Positions 1-7,004 of a stretch of 64,000 nt of DNA are shown here, in pieces. The notes beneath the pieces are model-generated. The model did not search any database. It saw only the letters and a program-made list of their open reading frames with translations, and was not told where the DNA came from. The stretch lies in NCBI RefSeq assembly GCF_003351025.1, contig NZ_QPCG01000006.1, forward strand, positions 124,001-188,000. Reading direction: 5' to 3'. Position numbers and translations under genes: made by a program. The first letter of the stretch is position 1. Each line of letters starts with the position of its first letter. Source of the stretch: Mucilaginibacter endophyticus (GTDB lineage: Bacteria; Bacteroidota; Bacteroidia; Sphingobacteriales; Sphingobacteriaceae).

Positions 1-529
1 GGTTATTTAAAAACTGGTTAGGCATGTTGAAATACACATTTTCATCACGATAGCCATCCAGCAGATCGCGGAAGTTGCCCATGGCCTGGGTAATATCATA
101 GCGGCCACTCATGCCTACAACTTTAACAAATACCGAGGGATGTTTAAACCCGATATTAACAGCATGGTAAGCGCCCATGCTGCAACCTGCCGAAATAATT
201 GGCCCATCAGCATTAAGTGTTTTCATCAGAGGCACCACTTCCTGCAAAATGTATTGCTCATAATGCAGGTGACGTTCCATACGATGGTAAGGGTGGCTGT
301 ACTCGTTGTAAAAACTTTCGCGGTCGATGCTGTCAACGCAGTAAATTTGCAGGTGGCCTGCTTCAATTTTGCTGCGTAAGGCTTCAATTACCCTCCAGTC
401 TTCATAATCATAAAACCGGGCGGTACGTGTAGGGAAAAATAAAACAGAGGCACCGGCATGGCCAAAAACCAGCAATTCCATATTACGCTGAAGCGACGGA
501 CTGAACCACTTGTGGTACTCTCTTTTCAT
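1..529 (-). CDS. Putative esterase, alpha/beta-hydrolase fold (3' end outside window)
   Basis: The reverse strand is open from an ATG at 529 down to the window edge, so about 176 N-terminal residues are seen and the C-terminus is missing. The protein starts MKREYHKWFSPSLQRN and contains GCSMGA, a nucleophile elbow (G-x-S-x-G) with serine as the presumed catalytic residue, preceded by a segment rich in His and Tyr. This matches the putative esterase family related to enterochelin esterase and esterase D; the substrate cannot be told. The Asp and His of the triad would lie beyond the edge. No signal peptide is visible, so a cytoplasmic enzyme is likely. It lies 42 bp downstream of the SGNH hydrolase on the same strand and may be cotranscribed. 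Confidence 0.8.
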   Translation of the reverse strand, partial: MKREYHKWFSPSLQRNMELLVFGHAGASVLFFPTRTARFYDYEDWRVIEALRSKIEAGHLQIYCVDSIDRESFYNEYSHPYHRMERHLHYEQYILQEVVPLMKTLNADGPIISAGCSMGAYHAVNIGFKHPSVFVKVVGMSGRYDITQAMGNFRDLLDGYRDENVYFNMPNQFLNN

Positions 530-571
530 CTTTAAACCGCTGAAAGATGACAAATGCGTGTAAACCCTATA

Positions 572-1177
572 TTAAGCTAATTTGATGCTTTGTGGCATTC
601 GCTGCAAAACTGCATTTTTCCACAAAGTGTAACCGGCGGTGCTTAAATGCAAACCATCTTTATCATAATATTCGCGTATTGGTTTACCGGAAGCATCTAT
701 CATCTGATTAAATATGTTGATGAACTGCCAGTTTTTATGGCGGTGAATTATTTCGTTTTCAATTAAGCTGTTAGTGTACCTGTACTTTTCAACAATAGGC
801 CAGCGCGCGAGGCTTGGCTTAAGTGATATGTAATAGCAGGGGATATTTCCAAAAAGCCGCTCAACCTCAACGGTTAGCTGCTTAAAAAATATAAAAACCT
901 CTTCGGGATTGCGGCCATCGCCAAGATCATTATCACCCGCGTACACCACAATGGCTTCGGGATTGTAAGAATGCATTATCCGCTCAAAAAACCACACGCA
1001 TGCCGCCAGTGTTGAACCTCCAAAACCGAGGTTAACAGGCTGCATATCATCAAAATCATTATCAAGCGTATTCCATAAACGAATGGATGAGCTTCCGTAA
1101 AATATTACCCGCGGCACGTAATCAAGCTTTGTTCGCCTGATTTCCAGCTGCTTCACATCCTCTTCGTACCAGATCAT
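572..1177 (-). CDS. SGNH/GDSL-family hydrolase
   Basis: 201 residues. The block I serine sits in YGSSSIRLW (about residues 27-35), block II glycine in NLGFGGS, block III Asn in GDNDLGDG, and block V Asp/His in KDGLHLSTAGY near the C-terminus. These four blocks define SGNH hydrolases (esterase, lipase or acetylesterase activity); the substrate is not predictable. There is no signal peptide, so it is probably cytoplasmic. ATG at 1177 is the first in-frame start. The gene is between the ferritin-like gene (105 bp upstream) and the esterase (42 bp downstream), all on the minus strand, so two hydrolases may form one transcript. Confidence 0.85.
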   Translation of the reverse strand: MIWYEEDVKQLEIRRTKLDYVPRVIFYGSSSIRLWNTLDNDFDDMQPVNLGFGGSTLAACVWFFERIMHSYNPEAIVVYAGDNDLGDGRNPEEVFIFFKQLTVEVERLFGNIPCYYISLKPSLARWPIVEKYRYTNSLIENEIIHRHKNWQFINIFNQMIDASGKPIREYYDKDGLHLSTAGYTLWKNAVLQRMPQSIKLA

Positions 1178-1282
1178 ATTCTTCTATAGTAGGGCCGTAT
1201 TAAATTAAGCGCTAAAGATAATACAATAGCCCAAACTTAATGTAACGTTGATAAAACAATGGTGTTAAAATTGTAAAAATGA

Positions 1283-1600
1283 CTATTCTTCCGCCGCTTC
1301 TTCGCCTTTGGTTCCCAATTCCACAATATCGCCCTTTTTGAAAAGTATGGCCTGCAAAGTGGTACGCCATACCGGCTTTTTACGCAGCAAAAACTCAAGG
1401 TCCATACCAAAGTGCTTAAACTCTTCCTGCTGGGCGTTTTGCATAATGGCTTTTGCCTGTTTATCCTTTTCAACCGAAATACGCTGCTCATACCAGTTTA
1501 TAGCTTCGGCCTCTTCGGTTAAAGAAACAATCATGCGCGCAAATGTGCGGGTTTCGTCCGATAGCTCATTTGCAGGTTCGTGATATTGATCAAATGACAT
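1283..1600 (-). CDS. Encapsulated-ferritin-like protein (EncFtn family)
   Basis: 105 residues. The N-terminal HEP motif (residues 7-9), the EEAEAINWYEQR segment (29-40) and QQEEFKHFGMDLEFLLR (57-73) match encapsulated ferritin of the Rhodospirillum rubrum type. The ferroxidase ligands E30, E60 and H63 of the E-x-x-H motif are present, as are the preceding acidic entry residues. Family members assemble as decameric rings that oxidise Fe(II) and normally work inside an encapsulin shell. The acidic tail (GEEAAEE) does not look like the usual encapsulin-targeting peptide, and no encapsulin gene is in the window. The start is fixed by a strong AAGGAG site four bases before ATG at 1600. It is 75 bp downstream of the fdhF-like gene, same strand. 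Confidence 0.8.
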   Translation of the reverse strand: MSFDQYHEPANELSDETRTFARMIVSLTEEAEAINWYEQRISVEKDKQAKAIMQNAQQEEFKHFGMDLEFLLRKKPVWRTTLQAILFKKGDIVELGTKGEEAAEE

Positions 1601-1604
1601 ATTA

Positions 1605-1621
1605 CTCCTTTTTTAAAGGAG
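1605..1621 (-). promoter_or_regulatory. Hairpin that hides the ribosome-binding site of the ferritin-like gene
   Basis: Read on the minus strand the leader is CTCCTTTAAAAAAGGAG followed by TAAT and the ATG. The seven bases CTCCTTT are perfectly complementary to AAAGGAG, so the Shine-Dalgarno sequence can be locked in a 7-bp stem with a 3-base loop. Strong Shine-Dalgarno sites are uncommon in Bacteroidota, which makes this one notable. A regulatory role is inference. Confidence 0.5.
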
Positions 1622-1675
1622 ATAAGCATGATTTAAACATTTTTGTTTTAAGCTTTGCAGTATTTAGAATGGTTA

Positions 1676-3991
1676 TCAAGCCAGGTGTTTCCTTATTTTG
1701 ATGGTAACCAGTTTTGATGTAGGTGTATTACTTTGCACAGCCACGCTGTTGATAGGCACCAGTACATTGGCTTCGGGATAGTAGGTAGCTGTGTTGCCCT
1801 CAGGTATATTGTAGGGCACTACTACAAACAGCCTTGCGGCCCGTTCCACACCATCGTCGTAGTTAAACAGGTCAACTTTTTCTTCCGGACCAAAACCGGC
1901 TTTCCGCATGTCGTTTTCGTTCATCAAAATTACCCGGCGCTCATTGTGAATACCACGATAGCGATCATTAAGGCCATATATGGTGGTATTAAACTGATCA
2001 TGACTACGGATGGTGGTCATGTGGTACTCATCTGCCGCAAGTTCGTGTTTCGGTAGCGGAGCAATATTGAAAGGCACAACGTCGCCATTCTTTTCGGTAA
2101 TAAATTTGCCCTCACGGGCCAGGTTAGGCAGATAAAAACCACCGGGCAAGCGCACCTTTTGATTATAATCCTCAAAACCGGGAATAACTTTGGCTATCAC
2201 ATCGCGTATGGCATCATAGCTTTTAGCGTATTTATCCCAATCAATAACAGAGCGGCTGCCTAAAGTTGCTTTTGCCATATTGCAAACAATCTGGTTTTCG
2301 TTCATCAGATGCTCAGATACCGGCGTCAGCATCCCTTTTGACATCTGGACCACGCCCATAGAGTTTTCGCAACTGATGAACTGGTCTTCGCCGTTTACAA
2401 CATCTTTATCGCTTCGCGACAGCGTTGGCAGGATCAAAGCTTCTTCACCATGCACCAAATGGCTCCGGTTTAATTTGGTTGATACATGTACCGATAGTTT
2501 AAGTTTACGTAGCGCCTGTGCTGTAAATAAAGTATCGGGCGTAGCCGAAAGAAAATTACCACCCATAGCGAAAAACACTTTCAGTTTACCCTCATCCATC
2601 GCCTTAATGGATTCAACAACATCATAGCCATGGCCCCGCGGCGGCTCAAAACCGAAAACCTCCTTAAGTTTATCCAACTGTTTAGGTTTGGGTTTATCCC
2701 ATATAATCATGGTTCGGTTTCCCTGCACATTGCTGTGACCGCGAACCGGGCATAAACCGGCACCCGGCTTGCCTATTGCACCTTTAAGCATAGCAAGGTT
2801 TACAATTTCCTTTACCGTAGCCACACCGTTTTTATGCTGAGTAACACCCATGGCCCAGCAAATGATAATGCGGTTTGTATTTTTGATCAGTTCAACGGCC
2901 TGCTCAATTTCCTTTACCATTAAGCCTGCAGCTTTGGCCAGGTCATCAACCTCGTATTGATTCAGACTATCTAAAAAAGCAACATAGCCGGTAGTGTTCT
3001 TTTTGATGAATTCATGATCGAACACACTTCCGGGATTTTCAAGCTCGGCTTTATAAAGCAATTTTTCCATGGCTTTAAGCAGTGCCATGTCTCCGTTTAT
3101 CCTCACTTGCAGGTACAAGTCGGCAAGCTGGGTTTTGATACCCAAAATGCCTTTTACCTTCTGCGGATTTTTAAAGCCCATTAAACCGGCTTCATGCAAT
3201 GGATTGACGGCTATAATCTTCGAGCCTTTATCCTTGGCTTTTTCGAGCGCGCTGAGCATCCTCGGGTGATTAGTACCGGGGTTCTGCCCCATGATAATGA
3301 TCACATCCGTATCGTAAAAATCATTGAGGGTAACGGTCCCCTTGCCTATTCCGATTGCATCGGCAAGGCCAACGCTGGTACTTTCGTGGCACATATTAGA
3401 GCAATCGGGCATATTGTTGGTACCAAACTCGCGCACAAACAATTGATACATAAATGAGGCCTCGTTACTGGTACGGCCAGATGTATAAAACGCAGCCTCA
3501 TCCGGCGATGCCAAAGCGTTAAGTTCAGCGGCTATTTTTTCAAAGGCGAAGTCCCAGCTTATGGGAGCATAATGTGTAGCCCCCTTGGCAAGGTACATCG
3601 GTTGAGCTATACGCCCTTTTTTGCCTATGTCGTAATCATTGAGCTTGGCAAGGTCAGCCACCGAATTTTCGGCAAAGAACTCCCCGGTAAGCTTTTTGGT
3701 AGTAGCTTCTTCGGCCAGGGCTTTAGCGCCGTTTTCACAATATTCGGCTATTGGTGAGCGGTCATCATCCGGATCGGGCCATGCGCAGCCCGAGCAATCA
3801 AAGCCGCCTTTTTTGTTCATATGAAAAAGGCCTTCCATCCCCCTCACAAAGCCTGTTTCCTTGAGTATATCAACCATGGCAACTGTTACAGCAGGAATGC
3901 CAGCCGCCCAATCTTTAGGTTCTGTTATTTTCAGGTCGAGCAGTTCCTCGGGGTTTTCAGCTGCCGGACTCTGTTCTGGCTCCTTGCTCAT
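1676..3991 (-). CDS. FdhF/YdeP family molybdopterin oxidoreductase, alpha subunit
   Basis: 771 residues, close to the usual 750-770 of the TIGR01701/YdeP type. The N-terminal signature GGFDCSGCAWPDP (residues about 62-74) is diagnostic. Further in are the molybdopterin-binding stretches YTSGRTSNEASF, GQNPGTNHPRML, PVRGHSNVQGNRTM and, in the C-terminal dinucleotide domain, TTIRSHDQFNTTIYGLNDRYRG. It should bind a bis-MGD cofactor in the cytoplasm; no Tat signal is visible. The family is called formate dehydrogenase-like, but the physiological substrate of YdeP-type proteins is not settled. It overlaps the upstream DUF7009-like gene by 4 bp, and fdhD precedes that gene, so the three form one operon. 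Confidence 0.92.
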   Translation of the reverse strand: MSKEPEQSPAAENPEELLDLKITEPKDWAAGIPAVTVAMVDILKETGFVRGMEGLFHMNKKGGFDCSGCAWPDPDDDRSPIAEYCENGAKALAEEATTKKLTGEFFAENSVADLAKLNDYDIGKKGRIAQPMYLAKGATHYAPISWDFAFEKIAAELNALASPDEAAFYTSGRTSNEASFMYQLFVREFGTNNMPDCSNMCHESTSVGLADAIGIGKGTVTLNDFYDTDVIIIMGQNPGTNHPRMLSALEKAKDKGSKIIAVNPLHEAGLMGFKNPQKVKGILGIKTQLADLYLQVRINGDMALLKAMEKLLYKAELENPGSVFDHEFIKKNTTGYVAFLDSLNQYEVDDLAKAAGLMVKEIEQAVELIKNTNRIIICWAMGVTQHKNGVATVKEIVNLAMLKGAIGKPGAGLCPVRGHSNVQGNRTMIIWDKPKPKQLDKLKEVFGFEPPRGHGYDVVESIKAMDEGKLKVFFAMGGNFLSATPDTLFTAQALRKLKLSVHVSTKLNRSHLVHGEEALILPTLSRSDKDVVNGEDQFISCENSMGVVQMSKGMLTPVSEHLMNENQIVCNMAKATLGSRSVIDWDKYAKSYDAIRDVIAKVIPGFEDYNQKVRLPGGFYLPNLAREGKFITEKNGDVVPFNIAPLPKHELAADEYHMTTIRSHDQFNTTIYGLNDRYRGIHNERRVILMNENDMRKAGFGPEEKVDLFNYDDGVERAARLFVVVPYNIPEGNTATYYPEANVLVPINSVAVQSNTPTSKLVTIKIRKHLA

Positions 3992-4344
3992 ATCTTTTTA
4001 GCTGCTAATGGATTGGGGTAATTATCGCTTTGATCTTCGGCGACTTCATCTAAACAAGTAAAATCTTTTTCAACAAGTAAATGCAAATTGCCATGATTGC
4101 CCTCATAACCAACTTTATCTTCGTCGGCGAAACCGGCAACCATTACTTTAGGCGCGTAAAGCGTTATGATGTTTTCCTTATATGTTGCCGACAGATGCTC
4201 ATCATCAACCAGCCTTAAAGCATAAACAAGCTGCTGGCTGCCAAAATCAACTGTTTCCTGCACGTAGCCATCTTCGGCCAACTTGGCTACATCGGTTTTA
4301 GTAAGCCTGTATCTCAGCGAATTACCTTTTATTCTTATTTTCAT
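3988..4344 (-). CDS. DUF7009-like small protein of the formate dehydrogenase operon
   Basis: 118 residues starting MKIRIKGNSLRYRL. No catalytic motif, signal peptide or membrane segment is visible; the acidic middle part contains alternating hydrophobic stretches that suggest a beta-rich small domain. I recognise it as the family provisionally called DUF7009 in Bacteroidota, from memory and without a search. Its stop overlaps the start of the FdhF/YdeP-like gene by 4 bp and it begins 15 bp after fdhD, so translational coupling with both is likely. A role in assembly or stability of the molybdoenzyme is inferred only from position. Confidence 0.75.
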   Translation of the reverse strand: MKIRIKGNSLRYRLTKTDVAKLAEDGYVQETVDFGSQQLVYALRLVDDEHLSATYKENIITLYAPKVMVAGFADEDKVGYEGNHGNLHLLVEKDFTCLDEVAEDQSDNYPNPLAAKKI

Positions 4345-4359
4345 TTGGTATTAAACGGT

Positions 4360-5244
4360 TTATATTGATGGGGCTGTAAAGACAGCTTCATCGGCAGGGA
4401 TCATTACCCGGTGCGCGCCAGTATAAATATTAAAACGCTCATCGCGCAAAAAGCCTATCAGTGTTATATTAAATTCGTTTGCCAGCTCTACAGCCAGACT
4501 TGACGGCGCGCCTACAGCAGCTATAATGCTGATACCTGCCATGGCCGCTTTCTGTACAAGTTCAAAACTGGCTCTGCCGCTTAACAACAATACGGTTTGC
4601 TGTAAAGGCAGCCAGTTATACATCATGGCTGCGCCTATAAGCTTATCTAAAGCATTGTGCCGGCCAACATCTTCCCTGAGCAGCAACAACTCGCCAAAGG
4701 GGGTAAATAATGCCGATGCGTGTAAGCCCCCGGTATCATCAAAAACCCGCTGATGCCTGCGCAGGATATTCGGCAGCTGATTAAGTACAACGCTGTGGAT
4801 CATGTTGCCATCATCCGGCCCTGCAGCATAGCTGCTTACCGTACGAATGGCGCTAATTGAACCCTTGCCGCATACACCGCAACTGCTGGTGGTATAAAAA
4901 TTACGCTCGGTATTTTGGAGATTGGGCACAGCGTTGTGCTCAAGTGTTACCAGAATAGTATTCTCCTTATTTTCGGCACAGGCTATAAAGCTATGTTTGG
5001 CAGATTTTACCTCGTCTGCGTTTTTGATGATGCCTTCGGTGAAAAGAAAACCGGTAGCCAGTTCGGCATCGTGGCCAGGCGTACGCATGGTTACTGAAAT
5101 ATTGCGCACCTCCTTACGGTCGGCAGGCCCGTATTCCAGCTTAATTTCCAGTGGTTCTTCAATAGCTATACTATCCTCTTCCCTTGCGCTCTGATTGGCG
5201 TTAACTTTTACAACGGGGATATGTATAATTGATGGCGTAGACAT
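4360..5244 (-). CDS. fdhD: Formate dehydrogenase accessory sulfurtransferase FdhD
   Basis: 294 residues from ATG at 5244; a TTG six bases further upstream is a less likely start. The family's sulfur-transfer loop SSCGVCGKGS is present, with cysteines at about residues 122 and 125. The segments TPGHDAELATGFLFTEG and LLREDVGRHNALDKLIGA are also typical. FdhD passes sulfur from IscS to the Mo-bisMGD cofactor before it is inserted into formate dehydrogenase-type enzymes. The gene leads the fdhD-DUF7009-fdhF operon, which fits that job. It faces moaD across a 384-bp divergent region. Confidence 0.95.
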   Translation of the reverse strand: MSTPSIIHIPVVKVNANQSAREEDSIAIEEPLEIKLEYGPADRKEVRNISVTMRTPGHDAELATGFLFTEGIIKNADEVKSAKHSFIACAENKENTILVTLEHNAVPNLQNTERNFYTTSSCGVCGKGSISAIRTVSSYAAGPDDGNMIHSVVLNQLPNILRRHQRVFDDTGGLHASALFTPFGELLLLREDVGRHNALDKLIGAAMMYNWLPLQQTVLLLSGRASFELVQKAAMAGISIIAAVGAPSSLAVELANEFNITLIGFLRDERFNIYTGAHRVMIPADEAVFTAPSI

Positions 5245-5304
5245 ACTCAAATATACAACTTAAAGGGCGGCTTTGTTTACGCAAGTTTACGCACGTAATA
5301 CAAG

Positions 5305-5324
5305 TTCAAGCATCTCTGCTTGAA
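5305..5324. repeat. 8-bp inverted repeat in the fdhD/moaD intergenic region
   Basis: TTCAAGCA, four bases, then TGCTTGAA: a perfect 8-bp stem with a TCTC loop. The same core (AAGC...GCTT) returns in the hairpin at 5536-5559 and in the sequences at 5479-5487 and 5510-5523, so the region carries several degraded copies of one short palindromic repeat. Confidence 0.6.
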
Positions 5325-5356
5325 TTATTTTGAGGGTAAGCGTCCATGCAATAACT

Positions 5357-5467
5357 GTTAACTTAGGCCAACAGGGGGTTAACAGGGTTAACAGAAATTT
5401 GGATTATATTCACACATCAAGTTAACAACCAGAATATTAAAAAAAAACAGCATTAACATGTGTTAAC
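5357..5467. promoter_or_regulatory. Cluster of five GTTAAC sites, candidate operator array
   Basis: GTTAAC occurs at 5357, 5378, 5387, 5421 and 5462, five times in 111 bp. The last copy is half of the dyad TTAACA-TG-TGTTAA at 5453-5466. The cluster lies between the divergent fdhD operon and moaD, where a regulator of molybdenum-cofactor genes could act on both. No regulator gene is adjacent. Binding is inference; the repetition is seen directly. Confidence 0.4.
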
Positions 5468-5535
5468 CCCGGCAAGATCAAGCGTCCCGAGCTCAAGTTA
5501 GAGAATCGTAAGCGAGGATGCTTACTTTTTGTTTG

Positions 5536-5559
5536 GGTTCAAGCGTGGACGCTTGGACC
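5536..5559. repeat. 10-bp hairpin upstream of moaD
   Basis: GGTTCAAGCG, loop TGGA, CGCTTGGACC: ten pairs with one G-T wobble. There is no following T-run, so it is not a typical terminator. It shares its core with the inverted repeat at 5305-5324. Confidence 0.55.
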
Positions 5560-5616
5560 TGCATATAACATCATGTTAAATTTAAAACCAGTACTCGTTT
5601 TATAAGCTAAATTGAA

Positions 5617-5624
5617 TAATTTTG
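5617..5624 (+). promoter_or_regulatory. TAATTTTG -7 element of moaD
   Basis: Exact match to the Bacteroidota -7 consensus TAnnTTTG, ending four bases before the moaD ATG at 5629. No convincing TTTG was seen at the -33 position. If used, the transcript would start at or next to the ATG. Confidence 0.45.
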
Positions 5625-5628
5625 AGAT

Positions 5629-5871
5629 ATGAAGATCAATATACTGGCTTTTGGAGTGACCAGGGAAATATTTGGAAGCAGTGAAATTAGCCTGGAAATG
5701 ACAAACGACGCTACCATCTCCAATTTGAAATACCTGCTCGAACAGCAATATCCGCGTTTAAAGCAGCTATCATCATATATGCTGGCTGTTAATAACGAAT
5801 ATGCGTTGCCCGGCGATACCATTCACGAACGCGATGAAATAGCCATCATTCCACCGGTAAGCGGGGGGTAG
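5629..5871 (+). CDS. moaD: Molybdopterin synthase small subunit MoaD
   Basis: 80 residues with a ubiquitin-like beta-grasp pattern and the required C-terminal Gly-Gly (ending PPVSGG). The terminal glycine is adenylated by MoeB and then carries the thiocarboxylate that MoaE uses to put two sulfurs on cyclic pyranopterin. Length is normal for the family. It lies upstream of a GNAT gene and moaE on the same strand, so the two synthase subunits are in one gene group, with the activating enzyme MoeB encoded at 7005-8063 on the other strand. Confidence 0.93.
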   Translation: MKINILAFGVTREIFGSSEISLEMTNDATISNLKYLLEQQYPRLKQLSSYMLAVNNEYALPGDTIHERDEIAIIPPVSGG

Positions 5872-5997
5872 TCAGTTGGCAGTTAGTAGCAGTTATTAGT
5901 GGCAGCGGCAGTCCTTATAGTTTGCAGTTTTTTCCGGCGGTTTACGGTACCTCTAAAACGATATTTTATTACAAATTCATTCAACCTAAATAAAACA

Positions 5998-6426
5998 ATG
6001 GCTATCAGAAGCGCTACGCTTGCCGATCATTCTGCAATATCAAGCCTGCTAACCCAGTTGGGATATCCCGGTACTGAAGATTTTTTACCGGAGAACCTTG
6101 AAAAGATGCTGGGGCAGGCGTCATCGCAGGTTTTGGTTTATGAAGACGAGGGTGAAGTTGCGGGATTTATAGCTATCGACTTTTTAACACAACTGGTTGT
6201 TAAGGGTGATTTTATTCGCATCAGTTGTTTTTCTGTTGATGAAAACACGCGTGGTAAAGGCATAGGTAAAGCCCTCGAAGATTATATTACCGAACTTGGC
6301 AAAGAGCGTAATTGCGATCGCATAGAAGTTCATTGCCACTCGCGGCGGGTGGATGCACACCGCTTTTATTACAGGCAGGGTTATTCCGAATCGCCCAAAT
6401 ACCTGATGAAATCATTAGTTGAATAA
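5998..6426 (+). CDS. GNAT family N-acetyltransferase
   Basis: 142 residues from ATG at 5998 (MAIRSATLADHSAISSL). An upstream extension to 5899 is open but reads as low-complexity non-homologous residues, so the internal ATG is preferred. The acetyl-CoA motif A is ENTRGKGIGKALEDYITELG and motif B ends in AHRFYYRQGYSESPKYLMK, typical of small GNAT enzymes. The substrate is not predictable. It sits between moaD and moaE, which is unusual; a link to molybdopterin is not established. Confidence 0.85.
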   Translation: MAIRSATLADHSAISSLLTQLGYPGTEDFLPENLEKMLGQASSQVLVYEDEGEVAGFIAIDFLTQLVVKGDFIRISCFSVDENTRGKGIGKALEDYITELGKERNCDRIEVHCHSRRVDAHRFYYRQGYSESPKYLMKSLVE

Positions 6427-6444
6427 TATTTAAATTACATCATC

Positions 6445-6864
6445 TTGAATACACAGATCCTCCTATCGGCCCAAACACTGGATATCCAATCCTGCATCGA
6501 CTGGATCATGTCGCCCGAATCGGGAGGAATAGATGTTTTTATTGGCACAGTGCGCAATGCCACCAAAGGCAAAAAAGTTTTAAAGCTTGATTTTGAAGCT
6601 TATGAGCCCATGGCCATCAGCGAGATGAACAAGATAGCGGCGCAAGCCTTTGAGCGCTGGCCGGTTCAAAAGATCTTGATCCATCACCGTACCGGTTTGC
6701 TGCAGGTTGGCGAGGTACCTGTGGTAATAGCTGTTTCAGCGGCCCATCGTGATGCCGCTTTTGACGCATGCAGATATATCATAGATATACTCAAACAAAC
6801 CGTCCCTATCTGGAAAAAAGAAAGCTTTGAGGATGGCGATGTTTGGGTAGCAGCACATCCTTAG
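6445..6864 (+). CDS. moaE: Molybdopterin synthase catalytic subunit MoaE
   Basis: 139 residues, start taken as TTG at 6445 because no ATG is available before the conserved N-terminus and an in-frame stop (the GNAT stop) lies six codons upstream. Typical motifs are FIGTVRNATKGKKVLKLDFEAYEPMA cut to its core FIGTVRN, the His-Arg pair in IHHRTG, and PIWKKESFEDGDVWV, which holds the catalytic lysines that hold the pterin. With MoaD it converts cyclic pyranopterin monophosphate to molybdopterin. The 3' end carries a dispersed repeat (see 6861-6876). Confidence 0.9.
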   Translation: MNTQILLSAQTLDIQSCIDWIMSPESGGIDVFIGTVRNATKGKKVLKLDFEAYEPMAISEMNKIAAQAFERWPVQKILIHHRTGLLQVGEVPVVIAVSAAHRDAAFDACRYIIDILKQTVPIWKKESFEDGDVWVAAHP

Positions 6865-6876
6865 GATTTGGGATTA
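6861..6876 (-). repeat. Copy of TAATCCCAAATCCTAA repeat
   Basis: TTAGGATTTGGGATTA, the reverse of a motif also present at 9774-9790 and 49219-49235. It overlaps the moaE stop codon. Confidence 0.55.
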
Positions 6877-6890
6877 AAAAAGAAAAGCGC

Positions 6891-6966
6891 CATTGCGAGG
6901 AACGAAGCAATCCCCGATTGGTATAGACGCTCTGTACAGTTCGCGATTGCTTCGTTCCTCGCAATG
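6891..6966. repeat. REP-like inverted repeat, CATTGCGAGGAACGAAGCAA type
   Basis: A 22-bp arm at 6891-6912 is repeated in perfect reverse complement at 6945-6966, separated by 32 bases. It lies between the convergent moaE and moeB genes. A shortened relative is at 34293-34318. Confidence 0.8.
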
Positions 6967-7004
6967 ACGTTATATTATTGCTGTTGTTATCAACAGCATA
7001 CGTA

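Noticed and set aside
5899..5997. N-terminal extension of the GNAT protein
   Set aside because: The 33 extra residues are low complexity and outside the GNAT fold; ATG at 5998 fits the family.
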